DNA of 25,215 nucleotides from a bacterium UBP3_UBA3054 (GCA_002366995.1 DFCM01000121.1:34252-59466); one strand, 5' to 3'. Numbered from the stretch's first letter, positions 1-8,407 are shown. Translations and numbers: made by a program. Notes: generated from the letters alone by a model not told the origin.

Positions 1-2378
1 GAGCGGCGGACGAAGCGGCGCTGGCGGGCGAGCTCGCCGCGGCCGGGCTCTCCGGCGATTTTTTCGCCGTCAGGTCGTCAGCCTCCGCGGAGGATGGGGC
101 GTTAGCTTCCTTCGCGGGGCAGTTTGAAACGCTGCTGGCCGTGCCGCGCGCCAAACTATCCGAAGCTGTGGCCCAAGTGCGCGCCTCAGTTGGCTCCGAC
201 GCGGTCCTGGCCTACTGCCGCGAGAACGGCGTCGCCGCCGAGGCGCTCAGAATGTCAGTCGTCGTCCAGGAAATGGCGGCGGCGGAAAAATCAGGCGTCG
301 CCTTCGCGGTCGATTTCAAAACCGGTTCGCGCAAGGTCGTGACCGTCTCCGCGGTGCGCGGCCTGGGCGAGGGGCTCGTCTCCGAACTGGCGGAGGCGGA
401 CACTTACGTTGAAAAGGACGGAATAATCGAGGCGTCGCTTTCGGAAAAGATCCACGCCGTGCGTTTCGCCCTACGCGGCGGCACAACGGTCTCCGAACTT
501 TCCCCGGAGGAAAGGAACAATTCGGTTTTGTCGGACGAAGAAGTGCGGCGCGTTGCCGAAGCGGCGCGGAAGATCTCGCGCGCCTTCGGCCGTCCCCAAG
601 ACGTGGAATGGGCGCTGACAGCGGACGGAAAACTGTGGATATTACAGACGCGTCCCATCACGACGCTTTCCAAACTTCCCGACCCGGACGAGGAGTCCGT
701 CCTCTGGGACAATTCCAACATCGTTGAAAGCTATCCCGGCATCACGCTGCCCCTGACTTTTTCCTTCGCGCGCACAGTGTATTCGGCGGTTTACCGCCAG
801 TTCTGCTTCGCGCTCGGCGTGGAGCGCGCGCTTGTTGACGCCAATCCGGACGCCTTTGAAATGCTCGGGCACTGGAAAGGCCGCTTCTACTACAACCTGA
901 GGAACTGGTACAGGGTCCTGATGATGCTCCCGGGCTACCGCGTCAACGCCGGCTTCATGGAGACGATGATGGGCGTCAAGGAGCCTCTCAGGGAAAAGCC
1001 CTCGATCCGTCCCTCGCGCCGGCCCGAGTGGCTGCGCGTCTGCTCCACCATTATAGGCGTCGCCTGTCAGGCTCTGACGCTGGATAGCCGCGTGAAGGCT
1101 TTCATGCGCCGCTTCGACGAGATCGTGACGCCGCTGGAAGAACGCGATTTGGGGGAACTTTCCTGCGCGGAGCTCGCCGCGCTTTACGACGACCTTCAGC
1201 GCGAGTTTGTCGCGGGCTGGCGGACGCCTCTCGTTAACGATTTCTTCGCGATGGTCGCCTACGGTTCGCTTAAGAAAAGCCTTGTGAAATGGGGCGTGGA
1301 TGCCGGCGGCTCCGCGCAGAACGACATTTTGGTCGGCGTCGGCGACATCGTTTCCGCCGAGCCGATGAGGCGGCTGGCCGCGCTGGCGGAACTGGTCCGC
1401 GGCGACGCCGAGTTGAAAAAGACTCTCGCTTCCGGCGACGCCGCGGCTTTTACCGCGGAGATCCCCAAACATCCCGCTTTCGCCGCGGAGTGGACGGCCT
1501 ACCTGAAAAAATTCGGCGGACGCTGCATGGGAGAACTGAAGCTCGAGACTGTCACCTACGATATGGATCCCGAGCCGCTCATCGCGATGCTGCGCGGCTA
1601 CGCGGCCGCGCCGCTGTCCGAACCGGCGCTTCCCAAGGAGCCCGACCTCTCGGCGCTGAACGGGCATCCTCTGCGCCGCTTCTTTTTCAAGCTGCTCCGC
1701 AGCCGCGCAAGGCGCTACGTCTCCAACCGCGAAAACCTGCGTTTCGAGCGGACGCGCCTTTTTGTCGTCATCCGGCGGATCATGCTGGCCTTCGGGGCGC
1801 GCCTGCACGCTTCGGGCTTCCTCGACGCGCCGCGGGACGTTTTTTACCTGGAGATGCCTGAGGTGCTGGGCTTCGCTCTCGGCTGCGCAGACCCCGGGAC
1901 TTTCCGCGAACTGGTCGCCGGAAGAAAGGCGCTGTACGCGAAGTACGAAAAAGAACCCGCGCTGCCGGAGCGTTTCGAAACGCGCGGCGGCGTCATCGTT
2001 CCTCAGTACGAAACGCCCTCAGGACCGGATGCCGCTCCCGAATCGGACGGAACGCTTAAGGGACTCGGCTGCTGCCGCGGCGTCGTCCGCGGAAAAGCCA
2101 CGGTCATCCGCGACCTCTCCTGCGCCGGCGACACTGCGGGAAGAATTCTTGTGGCGGAGCGCACCGACCCCGGTTGGGGGCCGCTCTTTCCGTTGGCGAA
2201 AGGCGTGCTGGTCGAGCGGGGGAGCGTCCTCTCCCACGCTGCGATCCTCACTAGGGAACTTGGCATTCCCTGCGTCGTCGGCGTGAAGGGCCTCCTTTCC
2301 GCCGTCGCCACGGGCGACGAAATTGAACTCGACGGCGCGGCCGGAACGGTCCGCCTCATCGCAAAAGGGGGCGCATGA
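1..2378 (+). CDS. RPH-like PEP/pyruvate-binding phosphotransferase (5' partial)
   Basis: The frame is open from base 3 to the TGA at 2376-2378 (791 visible codons), so the true start lies upstream; the GTG at 141 is internal. Visible residues 23-42 carry the PEP-synthase-type ATP-grasp signature (VRSSASAEDG, then SFAGQ), and the domain closes with LWILQTRPIT near nt 622-660. A long helical middle region follows (including DNSNIVESYPG and FYYNLRNWYR). The protein ends with a PEP-utilisers swivel domain holding the catalytic histidine in SHAAI (His codon 2235-2237) before RELGIPCVVG. The C-terminal PEP-binding TIM barrel of true PEP synthase is absent. ATP-binding, substrate and His domains in that order match the rifampin phosphotransferase (RPH) layout, in which a phosphate passes from ATP through His to a substrate. 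The substrate here is unknown. The stop overlaps the next start (ATGA), so it heads a coupled operon. Family is confident; rifampin as substrate is not implied. Confidence 0.85.
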   Translation, partial: AADEAALAGELAAAGLSGDFFAVRSSASAEDGALASFAGQFETLLAVPRAKLSEAVAQVRASVGSDAVLAYCRENGVAAEALRMSVVVQEMAAAEKSGVAFAVDFKTGSRKVVTVSAVRGLGEGLVSELAEADTYVEKDGIIEASLSEKIHAVRFALRGGTTVSELSPEERNNSVLSDEEVRRVAEAARKISRAFGRPQDVEWALTADGKLWILQTRPITTLSKLPDPDEESVLWDNSNIVESYPGITLPLTFSFARTVYSAVYRQFCFALGVERALVDANPDAFEMLGHWKGRFYYNLRNWYRVLMMLPGYRVNAGFMETMMGVKEPLREKPSIRPSRRPEWLRVCSTIIGVACQALTLDSRVKAFMRRFDEIVTPLEERDLGELSCAELAALYDDLQREFVAGWRTPLVNDFFAMVAYGSLKKSLVKWGVDAGGSAQNDILVGVGDIVSAEPMRRLAALAELVRGDAELKKTLASGDAAAFTAEIPKHPAFAAEWTAYLKKFGGRCMGELKLETVTYDMDPEPLIAMLRGYAAAPLSEPALPKEPDLSALNGHPLRRFFFKLLRSRARRYVSNRENLRFERTRLFVVIRRIMLAFGARLHASGFLDAPRDVFYLEMPEVLGFALGCADPGTFRELVAGRKALYAKYEKEPALPERFETRGGVIVPQYETPSGPDAAPESDGTLKGLGCCRGVVRGKATVIRDLSCAGDTAGRILVAERTDPGWGPLFPLAKGVLVERGSVLSHAAILTRELGIPCVVGVKGLLSAVATGDEIELDGAAGTVRLIAKGGA

Positions 2379-3478
2379 CGAAAACCAAGACGATCGAAAA
2401 GCGGGCGAAATTTGATTTCGTGCGCTACTCCAACTGTTGGGAGGATCCCCTCCTGCTGCTCGGCGCCATGCCGGAAGGGGCGAAGTGCCTTTCCATCGCT
2501 TCAGCCGGCGACAACTCTTTCATGCTGCTATCGGGCGGCGCAAGATCTGTCACGGCCTTCGACCTCAACCCCGTCCAGCTCGCCTTGTGCGAGCTGAAGA
2601 AGGCGGCTTTTTACGCGCTTTCATACGAAGAATTGATCGCTTTCCTCGGCTTTGCCGCTATGCCGGAGGAAGAGCGCCTCGCGGCGTACCGGGACAAGCT
2701 GCGTCCGTTGATGCCGTCTTATGCCGCAACACTCTGCGACGCGCGGCCCGGCCCAATCGCGGCCGGCGTCGTCGACTGCGGAAAATTCGAATCTTATTTC
2801 CGGATCTTTTCGCGCAGGGTGCTGCCGTTCGCGCATTCGAAGCGCGAAGTCGCGGAAGTCTTCACGCCGCGGACGCCCGAAGGCAGGGCGGACTTTTTTG
2901 ACAAAGTCTGGGCGAACCTCCGCTACAGGCTGCTCTTCAAGCTGTTCTTCAACCGTTTCGTGATGGGGCGGCTCGGCCGCGATCCGGAATTTTTCCGCTA
3001 CGTCGACAAAATCGTCATCTCAAAGGAGATCTGGGGACGCGCGGAACGGGCGATGAAGGACCTGACCACGGAGGACAATCCCTACCTGCGCTACGTGCTG
3101 ACTGGGTCTTTCTCTCCTGTTCTGCCAGATTATGTCCTTCCCGGGAACTACTCTCGTATAAGAGAAAGGCTGGACCGCATAAGCTTCGTTAAGGCGACGC
3201 CCGACGAACTCGCCGGCAGGGAAGGCGATTATGACTTCTTCAACCTTTCCGACATATTCGAATACATGGGCCGCGACGTTTTCGAAGCGACCGCGCGGAC
3301 GCTTCGCTCTCTTGCGGCGCCTGGCGCTGTCTTTGCCTATTACAACATGCTGCTTCCGCGCGAATTGACGGAGGCGGTTCCCGACCTCGAGCCCCGCGCC
3401 GCGCTTGCCGACCGTCTTTTCGCGCGAAACCGCGCTTTCTTTTACGGAGCCTATCATGTGGACGCTCTTTCTTCATGA
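2375..3478 (+). CDS. DUF3419 / BtaA-like SAM 3-amino-3-carboxypropyl transferase
   Basis: 367 residues, starting at an ATG inside the upstream stop (ATGA at 2375-2378) with a purine-rich AAGGGGG just ahead. The N-terminus has the BtaA-family signature YSNCWEDP (residues 18-25), a nucleotide-binding turn SIASAGDNSF (40-49) and AFDLNPVQLALCELK (61-75), as in SAM-binding Rossmann folds of DUF3419. BtaA moves the 3-amino-3-carboxypropyl group of S-adenosylmethionine to diacylglycerol, the first step of betaine-lipid synthesis. The partner N-methyltransferase BtaB is not seen in the window, so a finished betaine lipid cannot be claimed. The C-terminal half has DYDFFNLSDIFEYM, also typical of the family. 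The next gene starts inside its 3' end. Membership of DUF3419 is confident; acceptor and product are inferred, probably a lipid alcohol given the membrane kinase-like neighbour. Confidence 0.82.
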   Translation: MTKTKTIEKRAKFDFVRYSNCWEDPLLLLGAMPEGAKCLSIASAGDNSFMLLSGGARSVTAFDLNPVQLALCELKKAAFYALSYEELIAFLGFAAMPEEERLAAYRDKLRPLMPSYAATLCDARPGPIAAGVVDCGKFESYFRIFSRRVLPFAHSKREVAEVFTPRTPEGRADFFDKVWANLRYRLLFKLFFNRFVMGRLGRDPEFFRYVDKIVISKEIWGRAERAMKDLTTEDNPYLRYVLTGSFSPVLPDYVLPGNYSRIRERLDRISFVKATPDELAGREGDYDFFNLSDIFEYMGRDVFEATARTLRSLAAPGAVFAYYNMLLPRELTEAVPDLEPRAALADRLFARNRAFFYGAYHVDALSS

Positions 3479-4523
3479 AGCCCTGGGTGTCGCGCTGATC
3501 ACCGCCCTGACGCTTGCCGTTTTCGCGATAGGGGAGCTGCTGCGCCGCCGTGAGATCCTTTCTCCCGAGCAGTCGCGCAAGCTGCTCCATGTCGGCGGCT
3601 GCTGTTCGGCGCTGCTGTTCCCGGTGCTTTTTACGACGCACTGGTCCGTCCTCGCCGTTTGCGGCGGCTTCACCGTGCTCATACTCTGGCTGGAACACAA
3701 GGGAAGCCTTCACGCTGTCGACGATGTTTCCCGCAAGACCTACGGCGGGGCGCTCCATCCTGTCGCGCTCTACCTATGCTATCTGCTCGCCATATGGCGC
3801 GGGAATTTCACCTTCTATGAAATTTCGGTGCTTGTTCTGGCGCTTTCAGACACGGCGGCGGCGCTGGTGGGGGAGCGCTACGGCCGGCTGCGCTACCGCG
3901 TCGGCGGCGATGACTACCGTTCGCTCGAAGGCTCGGCCTTCTTTTTTCTCGTGACCTACGCCATCGTCCACCACATTCTTCTGCTCGGTCTCGACATGGC
4001 CAGCTGGGACGCGACCGTTTTGTCGCTGCTAATAGCCGTCCTCGTGACGCTCTTCGAAGCCGTTTCGCTTGGCGGGGCCGACAATCTGGTGATCCCGATC
4101 GGCGTGATGATCATACTCATCAAAAACGCCCACCCCGACATCGCCGCGATCACAAGTCAGTTAATTTGCCTCACGATATCCTTCGTACTCGTCTGCCTGC
4201 CGATGAGGTTGTTCGGCTTGATGGGAGGTTCGGGCCGCGTGGTCATGTCGCTGCTCGTCTATCTCGCCTCCGGACTCGTCTCGCCGTTTTGGGGGCTCGC
4301 CACGCTGCTCTGGGCCTACTTGCTCAACCTCTGCTCCACCCTGCGCATGAAGGAAATCAAGACCGTCTTTGGGCTGGCGGCGCTGCCGTTCATCGTTATC
4401 ATGAGCTTCAACATTGCTGTAAAGGTTTTCAACTGGCGGCCTATTGCCGTCGCGACGCCCGTCTTCCTCGCCGCGCTCTTTCTTTCATATTTGGCCGTGA
4501 AGTCCTATGAGAAAAAACATTGA
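3456..4523 (+). CDS. Dolichol/phytol kinase-like (SEC59/DGK1/VTE5 type) membrane protein
   Basis: The frame is open from 3405, but I choose the ATG at 3456 because ACGGAG sits just ahead (3444-3449) and the protein then opens with a membrane segment. This gives 355 residues and a 23-nt overlap with the upstream gene. The motifs are those of CTP-dependent polyprenol/phytol/diacylglycerol kinases: SRKLLHVGG (40-48), LSDTAAALVGERYGR (130-144), SLEGSAFFF (156-164) and EAVSLGGADNLVIPIG (201-216). About eight or more hydrophobic stretches indicate a polytopic inner-membrane protein. The family core usually ends near the IPIG segment; here about 130 more residues follow with further membrane segments and no recognised domain. 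Family activity is phosphorylation of a lipid alcohol. Next to a BtaA-like enzyme a lipid substrate is plausible but inferred. A cytidylyltransferase-like role is an alternative. Confidence 0.8.
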   Translation: MWTLFLHEALGVALITALTLAVFAIGELLRRREILSPEQSRKLLHVGGCCSALLFPVLFTTHWSVLAVCGGFTVLILWLEHKGSLHAVDDVSRKTYGGALHPVALYLCYLLAIWRGNFTFYEISVLVLALSDTAAALVGERYGRLRYRVGGDDYRSLEGSAFFFLVTYAIVHHILLLGLDMASWDATVLSLLIAVLVTLFEAVSLGGADNLVIPIGVMIILIKNAHPDIAAITSQLICLTISFVLVCLPMRLFGLMGGSGRVVMSLLVYLASGLVSPFWGLATLLWAYLLNLCSTLRMKEIKTVFGLAALPFIVIMSFNIAVKVFNWRPIAVATPVFLAALFLSYLAVKSYEKKH

Positions 4524-5508
4524 GGAACTTTCGCTCGCGCCCGCGACGCGCGGGATCTTCGAGGAATTGCCGCGCCGCCTCTACGGGTCACGCTACCGCG
4601 GCGAAGAGGCGCCGGACGGGCTGCCGTTTTTTGTCGTCCGCGGAAATGACGGCGCGGTCCTTGCGCGCGCGGCCGTCTGGACGAACCCCGCCTTGAATTA
4701 CCGCGGCGCGGTTCCCGGACTCGTCGGTTCGTTTGAAAGCGAAAACGACGCGGCATCCGCGGCGACGGTCCTCCTGGCCGCTGAAAATTATATCCGCGCC
4801 CGCGGACACCAGCGCGTCATAGGTCCCATGAACGGCAGCACCTGGGGTCGCTACCGTCTCGCGCTTCCCTTGGCGGCGCCCTGCCTCTTTCCGTTGGAGC
4901 CGATGAATCCGCCCTGGTATTGGGAACTTTGGGAGAAATGCGGGTATGAGACGCTGGCGGAGTACGTCACGAAAAGTTTTCCGCTCTCGGAAGATTCCTT
5001 CGCGCGCCTTGAAAAGGCGGAGCGGATCTTCGCGCGGCGCGCCATCACGGTCTCGGATTGGCGTCCCGACCGCGTCCGGGAGGAACTCGACGACATTTTC
5101 GCGGTCTCGCTAGTCAGCTTTAAAAACAATTTTCTATACGTGCCGGCGGACCGCGGGGCGTTTCTTTCGCACTATCTGCCGCTGGCGGCCAAAATGCGCC
5201 CCCACGACGCGGCTATTGCCCGCCGCGCCGACGGAACGCCCGTCGGCTTCGTCTTCGGCTTTCCTAATCCCTACGCCGCGGAAGGGGCTGAGTATGTCAG
5301 CAAGACGGTCGCCGTTCTGCCTGACGCGGACTGTCGCGGCCTCGGCGCGCTTTTAGCCGAACGCATGGCAAAAAAAGCCTTCGAGGATGGGTTCCGTGTC
5401 ATGTACCACGCGCTCATGCACGTCGACAACGTCTCCACCCTCATAGGCAACCACGCCGGAGCCAAAGTCTGCCGCAGGTACCGGCTTTACACGAAAGAGT
5501 TCAAATGA
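4507..5508 (+). CDS. GNAT-like acyltransferase, two-lobed
   Basis: 333 residues from ATG 4507, overlapping the kinase-like gene by 17 nt and ending in an ATGA overlap with the ligase gene, with no strong Shine-Dalgarno. This fits translational re-initiation. The N-terminal half has a GNAT-like arrangement: a beta strand with GLVGSFES (71-78), a helix, then RARGHQRVIGPMNGS (97-111) and WGRYRL. A second GNAT-like lobe follows, with GTPVGFVFGFPNP then a VAVLPDADCRGLGALL stretch resembling the acetyl-CoA pyrophosphate loop (R/Q-x-x-G-x-G/A), and MHVDNVSTLI near the C-terminus. Such enzymes move acyl groups from CoA or ACP to amines. In this operon a natural candidate is the amino group left by the BtaA-like enzyme, but that is speculation. 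No exact subfamily is recognised. Confidence 0.68.
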   Translation: MRKNIEELSLAPATRGIFEELPRRLYGSRYRGEEAPDGLPFFVVRGNDGAVLARAAVWTNPALNYRGAVPGLVGSFESENDAASAATVLLAAENYIRARGHQRVIGPMNGSTWGRYRLALPLAAPCLFPLEPMNPPWYWELWEKCGYETLAEYVTKSFPLSEDSFARLEKAERIFARRAITVSDWRPDRVREELDDIFAVSLVSFKNNFLYVPADRGAFLSHYLPLAAKMRPHDAAIARRADGTPVGFVFGFPNPYAAEGAEYVSKTVAVLPDADCRGLGALLAERMAKKAFEDGFRVMYHALMHVDNVSTLIGNHAGAKVCRRYRLYTKEFK

Positions 5509-7034
5509 ACGCGAATCTTTGCGAACTTTTGAGGGAGCGCGCCGCGAAAAACCCCGGCCGCACCGCCCTGATCCACCGCGGCGTTTCCGTAACTTACGGC
5601 GAACTGACGCGGCGCGTCGAGCGGCGCGCGGGGGCGCTGGCGCGCTATGGCGTGAAAAAAGGGGACCGCGTCGTGATTTTCGTCCCGATGTCGACGGCCC
5701 TTTATGAGATCTTGTTTTCCGTCTTCTCGCTGGGAGCGGTGGCGGTTTTCATCGACGCCTGGGCCGACGCCGCGCGTCTCGATTACGCGGCGCGTCTTGC
5801 GGAAGCCAAGGCTTTCGTGGGCATCCCAAAGGCCTGGCTCCTTTTCCTCAAGTCCAGGGCGATGCGTCAGATCCCAGTGAAGCTTTTTCCCGGCTTCGGC
5901 AAAGGATCCGCCTACGAAAGCGCCTCTCCGGCTTTCTGCGCCGAGGACGATCCCGCGCTGGTGACTTTCACGACCGGTTCGACGGGCGTTCCGAAGGCGG
6001 CGCTGCGGACCTGCGGCTTTTTGATGGCGCAGCATCGCGCGCTGAAAGATTTTCTCGGAGTGGGGGAAGGGGACGTCGACATGGCGACGCTGCCGATCTT
6101 CTCGCTGAACAACCTCGCCTGCGGCGCGACGACGCTCATTCCCGATTTCAACCCCGCCAGGCCGGCCGACTTTGACCCCGTGAAGATCGCTGGCGAAGCG
6201 GCCGCGGCAGGCGTGACGACCACGGCCGGTTCGCCTGCTTTCTACAAGAAACTTTCCGAGGCGGCGCGGGAAACAAATCCGATCCCGACGCTCCGCAAAA
6301 TCTTTGTTGGCGGCGCCGCGGTGTTTCCGGAGTTCGCCGAAGAGTTGTCCGCGGCTTTCTCCGGCGCGGCGGTAAGCGCGGTCTACGGTTCGACGGAGGC
6401 TGAGCCCATCGCCGCGATCGCGGCGGACGAGCTCGCCGCGTCCGATTGCGCAGACGGCGTCCCGGCCGGGGAGGTGAGCGCCTTCATTGAGCTTCGCGTT
6501 GTTCGTTTCGACGCTGTTCTGCGCCATGAAATGAAGGAAGAAGAATGGAGCGCCGCCCAGGCCGCGCCCGGCGAAGCCGGCGAGATCTGCGTCGCCGGCG
6601 GCCACGTCCTGAAAACCTACTATCGCAACCCGGAAGCCGAGAAAGAGAACAAAATCAAGGTCGGCGGCAAGATCTTCCACCGCACCGGCGACGCCGGACG
6701 TCTCGTTGGGGGACGTCTCTTTCTTCTGGGGCGAGCCTCGCGCGTCTTTACAACGCAAGGCGGCGCGAAGGCTTATCCCGCGCTGATCGAGCGCGAACTG
6801 CTGAAACTTGACTCGAGCACCGCGGGAACGCTCGTCCGCGGCCGGGACGGCCGGGCGGTTCTGATTTTGGAAAGCGCCGATCCCGAAGCAGCCCGCGCGG
6901 AAGCCCTGTCGCTCGACCGCCCGCGCGTGCCCTACGACGAGATCCGCGTCGTCGCCCGCATCCCGCGCGACCCCCGCCACGCCTCGAAAATTGATTACAA
7001 CGCCCTCGCCGAACAGATTCTCAGTGAAAATTAA
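5505..7034 (+). CDS. OleC-like AMP-dependent acyl ligase/synthetase
   Basis: 509 residues. The ATG at 5505 overlaps the upstream TGA (ATGA). This is an adenylate-forming enzyme of the ANL superfamily: P-loop TFTTGSTGVPK (154-164), A5 motif VYGSTEAEP (293-301), A7 HRTGD (392-396), A8 region GRASRVFTTQGG and a C-terminal lysine in DPRHASKIDYN (489-499) that would complete adenylation. The terminal PRDPRHxxK pattern and the YGSTEAEPI box resemble OleC-type long-chain acyl ligase/beta-lactone synthetases more than standard acyl-CoA synthetases. OleA, OleB and OleD partners are not in the visible part of the operon, so olefin synthesis is not supported. It most likely activates a carboxylate, possibly a fatty acid or the aminocarboxypropyl product of the BtaA-like neighbour (inference). 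It is the last gene of the coupled run; a new promoter lies downstream. Confidence 0.8.
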   Translation: MNANLCELLRERAAKNPGRTALIHRGVSVTYGELTRRVERRAGALARYGVKKGDRVVIFVPMSTALYEILFSVFSLGAVAVFIDAWADAARLDYAARLAEAKAFVGIPKAWLLFLKSRAMRQIPVKLFPGFGKGSAYESASPAFCAEDDPALVTFTTGSTGVPKAALRTCGFLMAQHRALKDFLGVGEGDVDMATLPIFSLNNLACGATTLIPDFNPARPADFDPVKIAGEAAAAGVTTTAGSPAFYKKLSEAARETNPIPTLRKIFVGGAAVFPEFAEELSAAFSGAAVSAVYGSTEAEPIAAIAADELAASDCADGVPAGEVSAFIELRVVRFDAVLRHEMKEEEWSAAQAAPGEAGEICVAGGHVLKTYYRNPEAEKENKIKVGGKIFHRTGDAGRLVGGRLFLLGRASRVFTTQGGAKAYPALIERELLKLDSSTAGTLVRGRDGRAVLILESADPEAARAEALSLDRPRVPYDEIRVVARIPRDPRHASKIDYNALAEQILSEN

Positions 7035-7138
7035 TGCTTTGCGCGTCATGATCATGAGGGACTAAACCATAAAGTCCCGGTTGAAAACGAGAAGAGCTGT
7101 GTTGGCGGTTTGATTATAAAGACTTTGGCCGCTTTCGG
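7035..7138. other. Intergenic leader region with weak hairpin
   Basis: This is the non-coding gap after the ligase gene. It holds a small inverted repeat, GGGACT at 7058-7063 and AGTCCC at 7073-7078 with a 9-nt loop, and a short palindrome CATGATCATG just before it. No U-tract follows, so it is at best a weak or factor-dependent transcription end for the upstream operon. Nothing else was recognised. Confidence 0.25.
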
Positions 7139-7167
7139 TTGATTTAGGAGGGGCGTTATGGTATAAT
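7139..7167 (+). promoter_or_regulatory. Sigma70-type promoter for the SDR-rng-hisF unit
   Basis: TTGATT at 7139-7144 and a perfect TATAAT at 7162-7167 are separated by exactly 17 bp. TGG at 7159-7161 supplies an extended -10 (TGN). The predicted start near 7174 gives a leader of about 25 nt before the ATG at 7199. The gene has no clear Shine-Dalgarno. Confidence 0.8.
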
Positions 7168-7198
7168 CCCCTTATTTACTGAGATTATCGAAACGATT

Positions 7199-8407
7199 AT
7201 GGAAAGCAATACGAAGAAAACGGTTTTTCTGACCGGAGGCACCGGCTTTTTAGGCGGACACTTGGGACGCGAGTTCCTCTCCCGCGGCTGGCACGTGCTG
7301 TATTTGGCCAGAGCGAAGAGGACTGTCTCCGCTAAAGACCGTGTTTTGACTGTTTTGGAAGCGATCGATCCCAAGTGGCGCGAATTGCCGGGGACTTTCG
7401 AATTGGTCGAAGGCGACATCACTCTGCCTAATTTGGGCGTCGACGACGCCGTGTGGGGCGAGAAGCTGAGATCTGTCGATGAATTTTGGCATTCCGCCGC
7501 TGTTCTTTTCTTTTCCGAAGACCAGCGCGAAGTGACCGAGAAAATAAACCACCAGGGAACTCTTAACGTCCTTGACTTTGTGAAACGCTACGGCATCAAG
7601 CGCCTTCAGCACATCAGCACGGCCTATGTGAGCGGCCTGGCCGATCATGTCGTGATGGAAGAAGTCACAAAGTGCGACTGGGAGTTCCGCAACCCCTACG
7701 AAGAGACCAAATACGCCGGCGAGCAGGCTGTCAAAAAATTCGCCGACGAAACGGGTGTTGCGACCACGATCTACCGCCCGGCGGTCATAATAGGGGACAC
7801 CGTGAACGGAAAATGTCTTTCCTTTACGGGCTTTTATAACATTGCCAAGGTCTTCGCCTTGATGAAACGCCTTGTAGTGCGCAAGATCAACGGAGACGCC
7901 GAATTTTACAAAAAGCACGATCTTTACACCAACGGAAACTACGTCAACTATCCTTTCCGCTTTCCCTGCCCCTCCGACACGACCGTGAATCTCATTCCGA
8001 TCGACTGCGTCGTAAGCAATATCATGAACCTCTGCGAACGGCCCGAGTCCGTCGGCCAGGTCTACCATCTGACTCACCCGAATCCTCCCAAGATCCGCGA
8101 ACTGCTGGTCAAGGGCTGCCAATGGATCGAGATGGGCGGAGTGGAATTCGTCGACTGCACTTTCGAGCAGTCTGAGCAGGTTTTGAGGGAAGAGGTGAAG
8201 AAATTCGCCGCTCTCGGGATCAACATAAGTTTCTGTTTGGAGATCAGCGAATATCTGCGCTACCTGTTCGGCGAACCTGTTTTCGACGTATCAAAGATAC
8301 GCGCCGCTTTGAAGGAAAAATACTTCGAAGCTCCCGTTATCGACGAGGCCTTCCTCAGGAAGATCCTTGACTTCGGAGCGGGGTGCCAATGGCATGGCGT
8401 AGTCTGA
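7199..8407 (+). CDS. Extended SDR / thioester-reductase-like oxidoreductase
   Basis: 402 residues. The N-terminal NAD(P)-binding Rossmann motif is TGGTGFLGG (12-20), followed by EGDIT (71-75) as in NAD_binding_4/male-sterility type enzymes. The active-site region has HISTAYVSG (138-146) and the catalytic Tyr167-x3-Lys171 in PYEETKYAGE, then YRPAVIIGD. The family reduces acyl thioesters to aldehydes or alcohols, or acts on related 3-oxo substrates. NLIPIDCVVSNI (264-275) matches the conserved family segment that follows. The last 100 residues are less typical. It has its own promoter immediately upstream and is not coupled to the ligase gene, so a joint pathway with it is only possible. No Shine-Dalgarno is visible before the ATG. 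The next gene starts inside its 3' end. Confidence 0.78.
   Translation: MESNTKKTVFLTGGTGFLGGHLGREFLSRGWHVLYLARAKRTVSAKDRVLTVLEAIDPKWRELPGTFELVEGDITLPNLGVDDAVWGEKLRSVDEFWHSAAVLFFSEDQREVTEKINHQGTLNVLDFVKRYGIKRLQHISTAYVSGLADHVVMEEVTKCDWEFRNPYEETKYAGEQAVKKFADETGVATTIYRPAVIIGDTVNGKCLSFTGFYNIAKVFALMKRLVVRKINGDAEFYKKHDLYTNGNYVNYPFRFPCPSDTTVNLIPIDCVVSNIMNLCERPESVGQVYHLTHPNPPKIRELLVKGCQWIEMGGVEFVDCTFEQSEQVLREEVKKFAALGINISFCLEISEYLRYLFGEPVFDVSKIRAALKEKYFEAPVIDEAFLRKILDFGAGCQWHGVV

Noticed and set aside
141..143. GTG as start of the first gene
   Set aside because: The frame is open upstream to the window edge and residues before it (VRSSASAEDG) are conserved ATP-grasp signature, so the start lies outside the window.
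642..1808. 388-codon open frame on the - strand
   Set aside because: It is a shadow inside the RPH-like gene in GC-rich DNA with no recognisable motif.
5505..7034. Olefin (OleABCD) biosynthesis locus
   Set aside because: Only the OleC-like ligase is present; no thiolase, hydrolase or OleD-type reductase is coupled to it.
5487..7055. 522-codon open frame on the - strand
   Set aside because: It covers the ligase gene antisense. The ligase frame has full ANL motifs while this one is Arg/Gly-rich with none.
7058..7078. Hairpin after the ligase gene as a Rho-independent terminator
   Set aside because: The stem is only six pairs and no T-tract follows.
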